A DNA stretch of 64,000 nucleotides from Macrostomum hystrix (taxonomy: Eukaryota > Platyhelminthes > Macrostomidae): NCBI GenBank assembly GCA_950097015.1, contig CATNEN010000037.1, positions 4,481,347 through 4,545,346 on the forward strand. Direction: 5' to 3'. Of the stretch, positions 50,111 to 62,469 are shown piece by piece. Positions within the stretch are counted from its first letter, which is position 1; each line of letters begins with the position of its first letter. Below the pieces are notes generated by a model, which ran no database searches, had not been told where the DNA came from, and was given only the letters and a program-made list of their open reading frames with translations. The translations under genes were made by a program, and so were the position numbers.

Positions 50111-53100
50111 TTATGAAAAACTGCTCAGTCTACTCAGTGTTTGACTCAAGAGTCAAAGAGTCAAATGATTTGTTTTAAAACAAGACCATTTTGAACTTCT
50201 GACCTCTTCGCAATGCTAATACAAACTTTGCCACTATTAGAGCAATGACGGCCGTCTTAAAAAAAACGAAAATTGTACAGACTAATCCGCTGCCTGATCA
50301 GCTCAGTGTTTGCCACCGTCGCGAGAGAAGGCGCTAGAAGACTTCAGGGATTGGGAGCTGCGGCAGGAAGCTGGGCCTGCGGCATCCGTGGCATTTCAAC
50401 AGAGAGAAGACTGGCTGCAAGAGCGAGCTCAGGGGCTGGCCATGTTTGCAAACGCTAAGTTGTCGGCTGAGCAGGATGTTTGAGCTGGGCCAAGGCTCTT
50501 GAAGAGTGAAAGTTTGATGTGCTCAGTTTCTGGCTGGCTTGCTTGCATTGCGGAGTGTGGACTTGGCTGGCTGGGGGGACACCAAAAGGAGTGAGATGGG
50601 GTTGAAAGAGAGCAAGCAAGCCGTTGCAGGCGCGCCATTCTTGCCTCATATTTTCCCTGGTGCCAGCGGGATAAACTGTGGATTTCGCTAAAGGGTAACG
50701 GAATGGGAGGTGAGCAAATTCAAGGCAAACTAGAGCATGCTCACTACGCTTGGTCAAGGAGTCTCTCACACACTACCTGAGCAGTCTGCTCATTGTTGAC
50801 GCGTTGAATTATTTAGTTGGGTTGGCTTCGCAACACAAGACGCTTGCCCCGTATTGATGGTGGAAATTTGGGCCATGAGATTAAATTCCAGCAACTTTAA
50901 GTCAGTTTAAGACAGGCTTTAAAAGGCATCCTTTGCTAGGTCTGCACCGTATATTGGGCTTCGAATTTTTACCTTTCCTTTTACTTAACTAGCAGCGTCT
51001 CCGTGGCCTGTGTTTGGACTGGCACCCAGCAGCTGCTGCAGTCTCTTGGCCCCACCCGCCTCCCCCTTCAGCGCCTCTCTTGGTCTCTCACTCGCTGATG
51101 CAGAATCCTGACACAGGCCACACTGCTCTGCTTTTCCTACTCTCGCCACACTCTACCCTCCTCTCCGCCTGCTCTGCCAGCTGGGCGGCTTCTCACAGAA
51201 GCTCTAGGGAGGCGACGTTGCGGGAGAAAGCTTTGCGTGTGGCAACTCGATCGGCGTTCCCCGGCGGGATCAGCCAGATAGAAAGGCGAGCAGAAGTCTG
51301 TCGTCTCGCTCATGTCGGCTCCGCAAAACTGATAAGGCGGGGGGGAGGCGGGGTGGACTGCCGTGGAAGCGCAGATCTTTAGAAGAATCCGACAGTTTTT
51401 CTGTGGCAGTGTTTTTTTTCAAGGGTGATTCAAACCTTGCCGACTACCGCTGCAGAGACGAAAGATTTGAAGTGTGTGTGTGTGTGTGCGTGTGTGCTCT
51501 CTACAAGAGGCCGGCACAAATCTCAGCCGTCTCTTCTCTCCCCATTTCCTCTCTCCCTTCTCTCGCTCAAGTTTGCTGAAGTTTTCGGCAAACAGGGATG
51601 GACAAGTGGAAGAGAGTCTAGGGCGTTAGCCGCACAGAATACAGCTGTGGAATGTTCTGGTCGTAACAGCAGTAACCGGGCCAGAAGTTTAACACCCTCA
51701 AACACGACCTGATCAGTGGCTGAGATGCAGTCCTCACTATAGCTCCCAGCCGTCTTGCGTTAGTGTGAAATCCAAATCCAGCAGTTGCTACAGCGTGGCG
51801 GTAAAATAGTTTTTCAATTAATTTTCCATTGAAGAGGCGTCGAGAACGAGTGAGAGTCTCAACAATGCCCTCAGCTAAAACAAAAAATCTGAGCTGCTCT
51901 GCCTCAAATCTCACCTCGACAGCAGCAGTTGGCCTCAACAAGTCTGGGCTCCCAGCACAAGCGGCAGGCTAAGGGATTTAAGCTCTGGGTCAGAAGGATT
52001 TGGAACGTGACCAGAAGCCAAAGCCGGTGCATTGTGCATTGTTATGCGAAATGCATGCCGTTGCAGCAGAGCTTTCTTAATCTATGCATTGCAGAGGCAG
52101 CAATCAATTGTTGGTGTTTTTTCATTGATGTTTCTTGGGCTTGAGAAATAGGACCACTGCTTCTTCAATCTTATTTACGGTGGTGTGTATAAAATGGGAT
52201 AAAACTGGAGCGTGCTAAGCAACTCTTCTTAAACTCTTTCTAATATGCAAGGTGGATGGGGCCCGGTAAGATGGGGAGCCAGGTGAGTTTGAGAAGTGGT
52301 TCGTCAAAGACTATTGAGCAGTTTTTTTTGTGGACGAGAAATAAGGAAAAATATAGAGCAAAAAATCGATTTGGGATGCACAGTAATGGGAGTTTTGGAG
52401 CTGGACTAAACGCACTCACACACACACGTGCTGAACTAGATTGAGGGACAACATAAGCTCTACGACTGATTGAAAATTAACATTTCCGAGAGTTGTTTGG
52501 GATTTTTAATAAACAGAAATATCTGTTTCTACCTGCTAATAGAGGAAGAGCCACAATGCCCGGTGACCCAGCGGATAGGCAGAAACAAAAGGAATAATTT
52601 TTCCGCTGCCGCCGCTGCTGCTGATTTTCCGCAAGCCCGCCTCACCGGTCCCTCAGCAGGGGGGATTTCGTGGGCTGCGCAGACAAGGGGGGATTTTGTT
52701 CGGGGAGGGGACTCTGATCCCAATCCGAGAAGGATGCCGGACGAGTGGGATCCTCACTGGTCAGCCGAGCTCCGCCCTGCCTGAGGCCTCGATAATCCCA
52801 CCTACCCCCTTCTCCCGTGGGAGACCGAGCTGCGAACTGCTGGGGAAGAATCTGCCTTCCCGCTAAATCCCAGGGATTCGCCGGCACTGCTTTCATAATA
52901 TGCCTAATCCCGCTCGGCCCCGACACTCCCCACTGCATCCTCTGGAAAGTGTGACCAAAACACAGAGACGCACACACACACTCTATATTAGGAAATCGGG
53001 TTGCTATTGTCGCCGGCACCTATTTTCCGGTGTGAGTAGCTGATTAGAGCCAATGCAACCCGTCATTCAATGGGATTCTAATTCGCCTTTTTTCAAAGAA

Positions 53101-53392
53101 GTATGAGCAAGGAATAATTCCTCAAAAGAGGCGAGCGGAGGGAAAGGGATCCCTTGTTTTTTTCACCCCTTCCCTTGTGGCTCAGATTCTGTGCCGCATC
53201 AGCTGGGCCTACAGAGGGGAGTTTTATCCCTAGCGAACGTACTCGAAAATATCCCCGTTTTCTGCGGGGGAACGCCATTTTCTCAGCTGGTCATCAAAGA
53301 TGGGGCTTCGGATAAATCCTCCTTTGAGTACTATTTTGATGTTAATATACAACTCTGTAATTATTTCATACTATTACTAGAGCTATATTTTC
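50111..53392. other. Gene-free region downstream of Lhx1/5
   Basis: About 3.3 kb without a supportable exon. Only short frames, a (GT)n run near 51475 and scattered simple repeats. It could contain Lhx1/5 enhancers, but nothing in one sequence alone can show that. Confidence 0.45.
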
Positions 53393-54476
53393 TATCCTTT
53401 CTTTCCGTCTGTTCTATCCTGTCTGTTCTATCCTGTCTGTTCTATCCTGTCTGTTCTATCCTGTCTGTTCTATCCTGTCTGTTCTATCCTGTCTGTTCTA
53501 TCCTGTCTGTTCAATCCTGTCTGTTCAATCCTGTCTGTTCTATCCTGCCTGTTCTATCCTTTCTGTTCTATCCTGTCTGTTCTATCCTGTCTGTTCTATC
53601 CTTTCTGTTCTATCCTGTCTGTTCTGTCCTGTCTGTTCTATCCTGTCTGTTCTATCCTGTCTGTTCTATCCTGTCTGTTCTATCCTGTCTGTTCTATCCT
53701 GTCTGTTCTGTCCTGTCTGTTCTATCCTGTCTGTTCTATCCTGTCTTTTCTGTCTTGTCCTGTTCTATCCTGTCTGTTCTATCCTGTCTGTTCTATCCTG
53801 TCTGTTCTATCCTTTCTGTTCTATCCTGTCTGTTCTGTCTTGTCCTGTTCTATCCTGTCTGTTCTATCCTGTCTGTTCTATCCTGTCTGTTCTATCCTGT
53901 CTGTTCTATCCTGTCTGTTCTATCCTGTCTGTTCTATCCTGTCTGTTCTATCCTGTCTGTTCTATCCTGTCTGTTCTATCCTTTCTGTTCTATCCTGTCT
54001 GTTCTGTCCTGTCTGTTCTATCCTGTCTGTTCTATCCTTTCTGTTCTATCCTGTCTGTTCTATCCTGTCTGTTCAATCCTGTCTGTTCTATCCTGTCTGT
54101 TCAATCCTGTCTGTTCAATCCTGTCTGTTCAATCCTGTCTGTTCAATCCTGTCTGTTCTATCCTGTCTGTTCAATCCTGTCTGTTCTATCCTGTCTGTTC
54201 TATCCTGTCTGTTCTATCCTGTCTTTTCTGTCTTGTCCTGTTCTATCCTGTCTGTTCTATCCTGTCTTTTCTGTCTTGTCCTGTTCTATCCTGTCTGTTC
54301 TATCCTGTCTGTTCTATCCTGTCTTTTCTGTCTTGTCCTGTTCTATCCTGTCTGTTCTATCCTGTCTTTTCTGTCTTGTCCTGTTCTATCCTGTCTGTTC
54401 TATCCTGTCTTTTCTGTCTTGTCCTGTTCTATCCTGTCTGTTCTATCCTGTCTTTTCTGTCTTGTCCTGTTCTATT
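53393..54476. repeat. 14-bp minisatellite
   Basis: About 76 copies of CTGTCTGTTCTATC with CTGTCTTTTCTGTCTTGTCC variants that recur regularly toward the right. Long open frames (SCLFYPVCSILSVL type) exist on the plus strand because the unit lacks stops. They are not a membrane protein. Confidence 0.93.
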
Positions 54477-55465
54477 AGCGACTTTGTTGATGAGTATACT
54501 TCCATCTCTAACCTTTGCGACACTACTGAATTGACTTCTGCACTTTAAGCGAGAGCAAAGTAGCCAAAAAGCTGCTTTCCAAATCTCAGATTTTAGCGTT
54601 GTATCTGATCCCTTTTCAATTGTTCTCCCTGCTCCCTCCTCCACCACTGATCGAGGGATTAAATCCCGTGTATTCATTGCGTTGACGAACCTGCTGCTGC
54701 CGCCTCGCTACAGCCTAGCCAATGAGCTGTCACACTCCACAAGCTATTCTTTTGTCTTTCTTCAATCCTTCCCCGCGGTCCAGCCAAATCCCCCTGCCCC
54801 GCCTCACCTCCACTTTCGCGCCCCACTGACTCGATAGAAAGGTCACAGATGGGCTGAGTGTGTACTCGATTCCCCTCCTCACCCCCAACTCCCCGAAGGC
54901 CCTCGGGGGACCCGGCGCGCACCTTGACTATTGAGAAGAATATAAGTAAAATAGAGGGTATAAAATAGAATTAGAAGAATAAATCCACACACACACACAG
55001 CAGCAGCAGCAGCGGTGGCGGCAGTTTGTGTGTGTGTGTGTCTGACCAGCGAACCGAGTTGCCCTTCAGCCCCCAGCCACGCCTCACTGAATCCGGGATT
55101 TTGTCGATCGAGTGGCCCTGCTCGGCCCCTGTCTCCCTCTATCTATCCCCTCCCCCTATTGGGATTATTCTCCCATTCGTAGTGGTCCGAGCCGTGTTTG
55201 TGACGTCACACATAGCCGCTGCCAGACTGAGGATTATGAACTCAAAGACGGGAGCCAGAAATGCGAATAAAAAGATTTTTCGAGAGTCCTCTGGAATCTG
55301 GCGGCCCAGTTAGAGTGTTCCTCGCGATCAGATGCCGCCCTGCAATGCCACCAATGACTCGTGTAAATTGTCTACTTTTACGGCGATAATCTGAATGCTA
55401 ATGGCCAATTAGTAAATCATACAACCTGTATCTTCATATATTTGAATATATTGTGGCGCTCCAGC
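54477..55465. other. Intergenic DNA with simple repeats and a CRE
   Basis: Contains (CA)n/(CAG)n near 54986-55012, (GT)n near 55026-55041, and TGACGTCA at 55201-55208. No exon supported. Confidence 0.45.
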
Positions 55466-55809
55466 AACACGATTAATTAAGGCGGTCGGTGGCAGAGCGG
55501 TTAACGCGTTTGCCTCTCGCACCACGGTCCCTAAGTTTGACTTCACGGCGAGGCCACATTTATTTGGGGCGCAGCCGCGGAGAAAAGGCTTGGTGGCTTG
55601 TCGTGCAATTTACGCTCTTGAGGGCCACATGGAAGTGTACACTGCCTGACGATGAGAAACTCAGGGCAGATGTACACACCTGTGTGAGTGTGTGCTCAGG
55701 AGTCAGCGAAATGTGCAGAACTGCCTCCTCGCTGGCTGCGGGTCTAGTGTCACTAAATGATGTGCCATTGCCCGCAGTCCTCCTGCAATTATTATTAACA
55801 CGATTAATT
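55466..55809 (+). repeat. SINE-A copy 5, full, with 13-bp target-site duplication
   Basis: The element 55479-55796 is flanked by identical AACACGATTAATT at 55466-55478 and 55797-55809. The head reads GGTGGCAGAGCGGTTAACGC (A box of a type II, Leu/Ser-like tRNA) and GGTCCCTAAGTTTGACTTC (degenerate B box). The body has GCAGCCGCGGAGAAAAGGCTTG, CTGCCTGACGATGAGAAACTC, GCAGATGTACACACCTGTGT and GTGCCATTGCCCGCAG, and the end is AATTATTATT. The duplication shows target-primed insertion by a LINE-type machinery. Confidence 0.9.
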
Positions 55810-55839
55810 CTAAATCGGCTTATTTTGTCCAGCTTTAGG

Positions 55840-55930
55840 GAAATCTAGGTGGGTGTGGCGGACTTCCCAGTCCATGGACTGAACAGCTGTACACAGCATT
55901 CGGATGCTCCTCGCAACTTTCTGCCACAAT
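55840..55930 (+). repeat. SINE-B 3' fragment with perfect palindromic core
   Basis: AAATCTAGGTGGGTGTGGCGG leads to CAGTCCATGGACTG (55868-55881, a perfect palindrome), then AACAGCTGTACACAGCATTC. It lies just past SINE-A copy 5. Confidence 0.65.
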
Positions 55931-56042
55931 AACTCTTGGGTGCTGCAGCCCGAGTCTGCTGGTTTGCACCTAATCTTTTAGAGGAATCTTGCAGCTTCGA
56001 AATTAAGTGTCCAGCTCACACTGAAGAGAAGACCTGACAGCC

Positions 56043-56080
<38 letters not shown>
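56043..56080. repeat. (CTG)n microsatellite
   Basis: About 12 uninterrupted CTG triplets with no coding context. Confidence 0.9.
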
Positions 56081-56081
<1 letters not shown>

Positions 56082-56324
56082 TTCTTGGCTCAGTGATTTC
56101 TGCTCATGAGCTCATCTCGTCCCATTCCTTTCCCGAAATCTTATCAGTCGATGCAACAGTGGATACGGGCTCGAGATCTGAATGAGACAGGAACTGGGAG
56201 AGAAAGATTGGACTAGAGCAGAAATGATGAAGAAAAATTAATGAGCGGCCAATTCTGAGATTCCACTTTACAAATGCAAACTGTTCGGTAATTCAGGATT
56301 TAGGAAATGAGAAACTCATTTGTG

Positions 56325-57640
56325 CTCAGGTCTTTGTTGGCGTAAGAATCTAATGCCTGCTCAGGTCTTCACAGGCTTGAGAGTATCATGTCTCATATCC
56401 TCACTGGCTTGAGAATCTCACGTCTTAGATCCACACAGGCATGAGAATCTCACGTCTCAGATCCACACAGGCATGAGAATCTCATGTCTCAGATCCTCAC
56501 AGGCTTGAGAATCTCATGTCTCAGATCCTCACTAGCTTGAGAATCATATGTCTCAGATTCTCACAGGCTTGAGAATCTCATGTCTAAGATCCTCACAGGC
56601 ATGAGAATCTCATGTCTCAGATCCTCACAGGCATGAGAATCTCATGTCTCAGATCCTCACTAGCTTGAGAATCATATGTCTCAGATCCTCACAGGCTTGA
56701 GAATCTCATGTCTCAGATCCTCACAGGCATGAGAATCTCATGTCTCAAGATCTTCACTGGCTTGAGAATCTCACGTCTTAGATCCACACAGGCATGAGAA
56801 TCTCATGTCTCATATCCTCACAAGCTTGAGAATCACATGTCTCAGATCCTCACAAGCTTGAGAATCTTATGTCTCAGATCTTCACAAGCTTGAGAATCTC
56901 ATGTCTCAGATCCTCACAGGCATGAGAATCTCATGTCTCAGATCTTCACAAGCTTGAGAATCTCATGTCTCAGATCCTCACAGGCATGAGAATCTCATGT
57001 CTCAGATCTTCACAAGCTTGAAAACCTCATGTCTCAGATCCTCACAGGCTTGAGAATCTCATGTCTCAGATCCACACAGGCATGAGAATCTCATGTCTCA
57101 GATCCTCACAGGCATGAGAATCTCATGTCTCAGATCCACACAGGCATGAGAATCTCATGTCTCAGATCCTCACAGGCATGAGAATCTTAAGTCTCAGATC
57201 CTCACAGGCATGAGAATCTCATGTCTCAGATCCTCACAGGCATGAGAATCTCATGTCTCAGATCCTCACTGGCATGAGAATCTCAAGTCTCAGATCCTCA
57301 CAGGCATGAGAATCTCATGTCTCAGATCCTCACAGGCATGAGAATCTCATGTCTCAGATCCTCACAGGCATGAGAATCTCATGTCTCAGATCCTCACAGG
57401 CATGAGAATCTCAAGTCTTAGATCTTCACAAGCTTGAGAATCTCATGTCTCAGATCCTCACAGGCATGAGAATCTCAAGTCTCAGATCCTCACAGACATG
57501 AGAATCTCATGTCTCAGATCCTCACAGGCATGAGAATCTCATGTCTCAGATCCTCACAGGCATGAGAATCTCATGTCTCAGATCCTCACAGGCATGAGAA
57601 TCTCAAGTCTTAGATCTTCACAAGCTTGAGAATCAGATTC
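56325..57640. repeat. 32-bp minisatellite
   Basis: About 41 copies of TCAGATCCTCACAGGCATGA plus GAATCTCATGTC, with CTTGAGAATC and TCACAAGCTT variants. Each unit contains GAGAATCTCATG, an imperfect palindrome. Confidence 0.93.
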
Positions 57641-59775
57641 AAATTTTGTGTTCCCGTAAATTTCCAGTAATCTGAAGTGAGTCCTCATATTGTCGGCCCA
57701 GAGAAATAATGTAGCAACATTCGCTGCTGCCTCTGATGCCACTGCAAGGACCGTGCGAACCGGCGTTGGGGGGCCAGTTTCCGCTGCAACCGCTAAAAAA
57801 TGACTTAATTGAGACTCATTTTTCTTTGCTCCCAAATTTTTTTCGCAACATAATTTTCCCCCTACTCAGTCAAGTCGGATCTTCTTTTGAAGCAGCCTAA
57901 ATTTCTCGCTCAAAGCCTCTTTCCTAAAAGGTGAAATTGGGGGTCGTCAGGCCTTTGACCCACTAGCAACCGCCCCATCATCCCCAATTTTCGCCACTTT
58001 TCTGTCGCCTTTGAGCGGGCAGTTTTATCCCTGTTCGATCAGGGGCCTCTTTGAACCAAAATCTGGACTAGGAGACGAAAGCAGTTACCGGAAGCAGGGA
58101 GTATACTGTCCACGCCCACTTCTTACTCAAATTATTTCTTCTTCTTCTGCCTTCTGCCTCGCAGACGGCGCGAATATGCAGAAATTGACAGTTCCCAAGT
58201 GTCGCTAAACCGGCAAGAGCTTTGCCATGAGCCAGATAGAGCCGATGAGTTGTTGGTGGGACCGGCCCACAGATTGGAGGATAATTAGAAGATTGAGGCC
58301 CGGCGGGCCGCATCGGCCTCCGGGTGTTATTGGGAAATAATTGCATCAGGAAGGGCCGAGGCCACGGCTGCTTGGCTAGCGGCGGTAGCGTGACGGCCCC
58401 AGTCGGCAGGTGATTGAGTTAGGAACCGGGGAGATGATGAAAAGTCAGCCGGCCCACATGCAGCCAGTTTTGCTTGCCAATTTCTGTCACCCGGCCCTGC
58501 GCCCCACCCGCTGGGCCCTCGGAACCCACTTGCGAGCTGCAGCCCCAGATCCCAGGTTTTTCTGAGAAGCCCAAACTGGGATTCGCACCGAGGAGAAAGA
58601 AGAGAGACAAGCGACTGGGATATCTGCGAATCTTTAGGCTGAGCGAAGGGATTTAAAGGAATTCTAGAGAGCGCGAGAGGAAATCTAGGGTGGGATAAAG
58701 CCTAGGCGGCGTTGTTATCCCATCATGACTGTTCAGCTTTTTCCTTCCTCATCTTCTTCTTTCTCTATTTTGCTAGGGACAGCCGGCCCCGCCACTGTCC
58801 CCAGTAATCTATCCCATCTTATCCCTGAAAATCCCATTTCCCCAGACTCTCCCAAGCCCGACTCGAAACCAACACCGCCGATCTCGGTCCAAATCCCTGC
58901 TCTGTGACCCGGCTATAGCCTGTGCTCAAATCCTGGGCCGCGGATCTCCCCTACTTCTCCCGCGGGGCCTGACGCCGGCGACGATCGGCGGAAAGATAGA
59001 GAGAGAGAGACTCGGCCGAGCAAAACGATGTCCTGCTAGGCCACCTTGGGCATTTGTCAAAGCATCCTGGTATCCCCATGGCTTGACTGGCAATCTGTTC
59101 AACAGTTTCCTCCCCCCCACCACCACCCACAGCATCCCTCTAAGACTCGCAGCTTTCTATAGGAATTTTTTGCCTGTGTGCGTGGCTGAGGGGCACGCGT
59201 GTCCGACTGGGGGACCCTGGTTTAGGGGGGTTTGTCGTTCGGGAGTTGTCGTAAATTTAAATTGCAAATGTTTCCTAGGCCGAGTCCAGGGTGAGAAGAA
59301 TGGGATCTAGCGGCGGCTCAAGCAGCAACCAGAGGCCCTACACGCGTCCCCATAGGACTGGCGCTGCTAGCCTCATTTCATATGCAAAGCGCTCTGTTAT
59401 TGATGGCTAGTTAACACCCCCACACAGTAGCGGGATCTTCCCCCTGCAGCAGCGATCCCCAACACCCCGATCCCACATCCCAGACTGCTGACAGCGGCAT
59501 CGTTTTGTGCTCAGCTGTCCGGCCTCACAACTGGAGCCAACAGACTCAACACTCGATCTGCCAGAAGTTTGACAATCGGATTTTGAAAACTCGAAAGTTG
59601 CGACTTTGGCGTTCGATAAAAAGGGAAAGTGTTCGGACTAGCCTACTTATAGTAGGCTTGGAAATTTATCATAAGTGTTTTCAATTTGAAGTTGAAAAGC
59701 ACATTCTGGAGTTTTATTTAGATTTAATGTATGTTTTTCGATAAGCTCTTGCTATGAAATTTTGATGGACAAAAA
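57641..59775. other. Gene-free region
   Basis: About 2.1 kb with no exon I can support; mixed GC content. Short frames only. A (GA)n-like purine run occurs near 58997-59010. Confidence 0.45.
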
Positions 59776-60965
59776 TGTTTGACTGGTTCCAATGATAGAT
59801 ATAATTGTCAGGTTCCAATGATTGATAGCATTGTCAGGTTCCAGTGATTGATATCATTGTCAGGTTCCAGTGATTCATATCATTGTCAGGTTCCAATGAT
59901 TCATACTCGTATCATTGTCAGGTTCCAATGATTGATATCATTGTCAGGTTCCAAAGATTCATATCATTGTCAGGTTCCAAAGATTCATAGCATTGTCAGG
60001 TTCCAATGATTCCTATCATTGTCAGGTTCCAGTGATTGATATCATTGTCAGGTTCCAGTGATTCATATCATTGTCAGGTTCCAATGATTCATATCATTGT
60101 CAGGTTCCAATGATTGATAGCATTGTCAGGTTCCAATGATTCATATCATTGTCAGGTTCCAATGATTGATAGCATTGTCAGGTTCCAATGATTGATATCA
60201 TTGTCAGGTTCCAATGATTCATATCATTGTCAGGTTCCAATGATTGATAGCATTGTCAGGTTCCAATGATTGATATCATTGTCAGGTTCCAATGATTCAT
60301 ATCATTGTCAGGTTCCAATGATTGATATAATTGTCAGGTTCCAATGATTGATATCATTGTCAGGTTCCAATGATTGATAGCATTGTCAGGTTCCAACGAT
60401 TCCTATCATTGTCAGGTTCCAATGATTCCTATCATTGTCAGGTTCCAATGATTGATAGCATTGTCAGGTTCCAATGATTCATATCATTGTCAGGTTCCAA
60501 TGATTGATAGCATTGTCAGGTTCCAATGATTGATAGCATTGTCAGGTTCCAATGATTTATATCATTGTCAGGTTCCAATGATTGATATCATTGTCAGGTT
60601 CCAATGATTCATATCATTGTCAGGTTCCAATGATTGATATCATTGTCAGGTTCCAATGATTGATATCATTGTCAGGTTCCAATGATTGATATCATTGTCA
60701 GGTTCCAATGATTGATATCATTGTCAGGTTCCAATGATTGATATCATTGTCAGGTTCCAATGATTCATATCATTGTCAGGTTCCAATGATTGATATCATT
60801 GTCAGGTTCCAATGATTGATATCATTGTCAGGTTCCAATGATTCATATCATTGTCAGGTTCCAATGATTCATATCATTGTCAGGTTCCAATGATTGATAT
60901 CATTGTCAGGTTCCAATGATTCCTATCATTGTCAGGTTCCAATGATTGATAGCATTGTCATTATC
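59776..60965. repeat. 26-bp minisatellite of cruciform-prone units
   Basis: About 45 copies of GGTTCCAATGATTGATATCA plus TTGTCA. Each unit contains CAATGAT and ATCATTG as 7-bp inverted arms around four bases. Variants are TTCATATC, TTGATAGC and TTCCTATC in the loop/arm zone. No spacers, so it is not a CRISPR array. Confidence 0.93.
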
Positions 60966-61433
60966 ATTGTCATCATAAAAACTCAAATACTTTTCTTAAC
61001 AAAGCATGAAAACCTGCGTAAAGAAAGTGAACGTAAAAATTATATATTTGAGCAGGAGTATTATATTTTTTCTAGAAAATATCACAGAAAAAGAAGCCCT
61101 TTAAAAAACAAAAGCGAAATTGATCATCCAAATGTATCAACCTACTGTAAGTAGTTCCACCGGATCATTTGTCGCAGAACTAAAATGATGATGTCTAATG
61201 CTTGATATCAACAGTAAGTCATTATCTGTAATCATAAAGCAGGTTCTATGAACGATGAAATGACACGGAGACGACAAAGATGACAAGCATTGAATAAGTA
61301 AGCATATTCATTAATTAGATGTTGTTACTCTGGATAAATAGATCTGGACTGTGAGTCACACACTTCTTTGGGGAGAGTGACTCGTGGAACCATTGCATCC
61401 AGAGAGCACTGTACACTGCCGATATTGTCGTAG
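60966..61433. other. 3' flank of the Shisa-like gene
   Basis: Unique sequence after the stop codon of the minus-strand gene. No second gene recognised. Confidence 0.4.
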
Positions 61434-62276
61434 CTATTGTAAATTTCCTGCCCCTACAACTACCGGGGCGGGCGCCTGGTACGGTGGCGGCGGAGGATAA
61501 GCCGTGTCGTAGCCATTGTACTGCATCTGCGTCGGGTAGGGTACGGTGTGATGGGGCAAGCCTGGCGTCGCCGAGTAGGCCGGCGGCTGCGTCAGAAACT
61601 GAGGCCCGTCCCCTGTGTGAAAGTGATATTTTTTATGTTTTCTACGAGTTTTTTCGTATCTCCGTCGCTGATTGGCTGGTATTTTAAGAACAAATACGTA
61701 CCCTTCAGAAATCTATGATTGGCTGCTATATGTGGCTTGAATAATAGTAATGAGTCTTCTCGGGGCTTTCTGATTGGCTGATAAATTTAGAATCAAGTAA
61801 AATCACCCTCTCCCACGGGAGCTCTTTGAATAGCTGGAATAATAAGAAAGAAAGAGGTCATCCTTAGGGGCTCTCTTATTGGCTGGTATATTTGGAGTCA
61901 AATAGGCACGCCGTTTTAAAACGGGAAATTGTGCCAAAGCGAATCGCTGATTGCTTGGTATTATTTGGTATCTGACAACGCGTCAGATTTAAAAGGACGC
62001 ACTGGCAGACAAGCTTGCTATTTTTATTTTAGACCTGCCTAACTTTCCAACCCGACGGCGATGTCTGATTGGCTGGCTATAAATAGCTTTGCACTTTAGT
62101 AGTTCTAATTTCCTCGAGCTCACCCATCGGCGCAACGGCGGCCCGTCGATTCTGTGGCTTATTGCCGCCGCAGAAGACCTTCTTGCACTCGACGCAGCCG
62201 ATGCAACATGCCACGACCAGCATGATCAGAATGATGAGCAGAGGGATGCCAAAGATGCAGCCAAGAGCTATTGCGG
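61434..62276 (-). CDS. Shisa/CYYR1-like membrane protein, last two exons
   Basis: Two minus-strand exons, about 62276-62124 and 61612-61434, join in phase at ATGG|GTGAGC and CACACAG|GG. The first encodes a transmembrane helix (LGCIFGIPLLIILIMLVVACC) followed by a Cys-rich juxtamembrane stretch (CCIGCVECKKVFC). The second is a Pro/Tyr-rich tail with PPAY and PPPPPYQAP, which are WW-domain-binding PY-type motifs, and stops after GAGNLQ. A single TM with a Cys-rich neighbour and PPxY tail is the layout of Shisa, CYYR1 and WBP1/VOPP1 proteins. The extracellular Cys-rich domain should be encoded upstream, to the right, but I could not find it. The acceptor at 62277 is uncertain (CAG five bases earlier in reading is also possible). 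Family assignment is by layout only. Confidence 0.65.
61640..62085. repeat. Degenerate array of inverted CCAAT motifs in the Shisa-like intron
   Basis: GATTGGCTGG-type motifs recur at about 61669, 61718, 61770, 61879, 61948 and 62066, most followed by a TATTTT/TATAAA-like AT stretch. The spacing is irregular, 50 to 120 bp. It looks like an old long-unit tandem duplication. Confidence 0.5.
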
Positions 62277-62469
62277 CTATGCTGAGTTTGACAAGATTAG
62301 GTTGACAGATTGACAGGTTAACAGGTTGACAAGTCAGGGTACTCAGGTAGTTACTTTATTTAGTATGCGCGGATTTTAACCAAGCCCTTAATCTCATAGT
62401 GTCAGACGTCACCAAACACTTAATACTTCAGTTCTAACCTTCACGCAAGGCCTATACTTCCGTTCTCAC

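Noticed and set aside
50273-50458. Short Ala/Arg-rich protein
   Set aside because: 61 codons with no domain, no neighbouring exon and no conservation evidence.
53191-54548. A 447-codon hydrophobic, Cys-rich protein resembling a membrane protein
   Set aside because: It is the 14-bp CTGTCTGTTCTATC array read in frame; hydrophobicity is a by-product of the pyrimidine-rich unit.
55484-55560. Functional tRNA gene
   Set aside because: The A and B boxes are tRNA-like, but the B box is degenerate and the sequence continues into a body shared by other SINE copies, with a target-site duplication around the whole.
59776-60965. CRISPR-like array
   Set aside because: Units are directly contiguous without variable spacers, and the context is a eukaryotic intergenic region.
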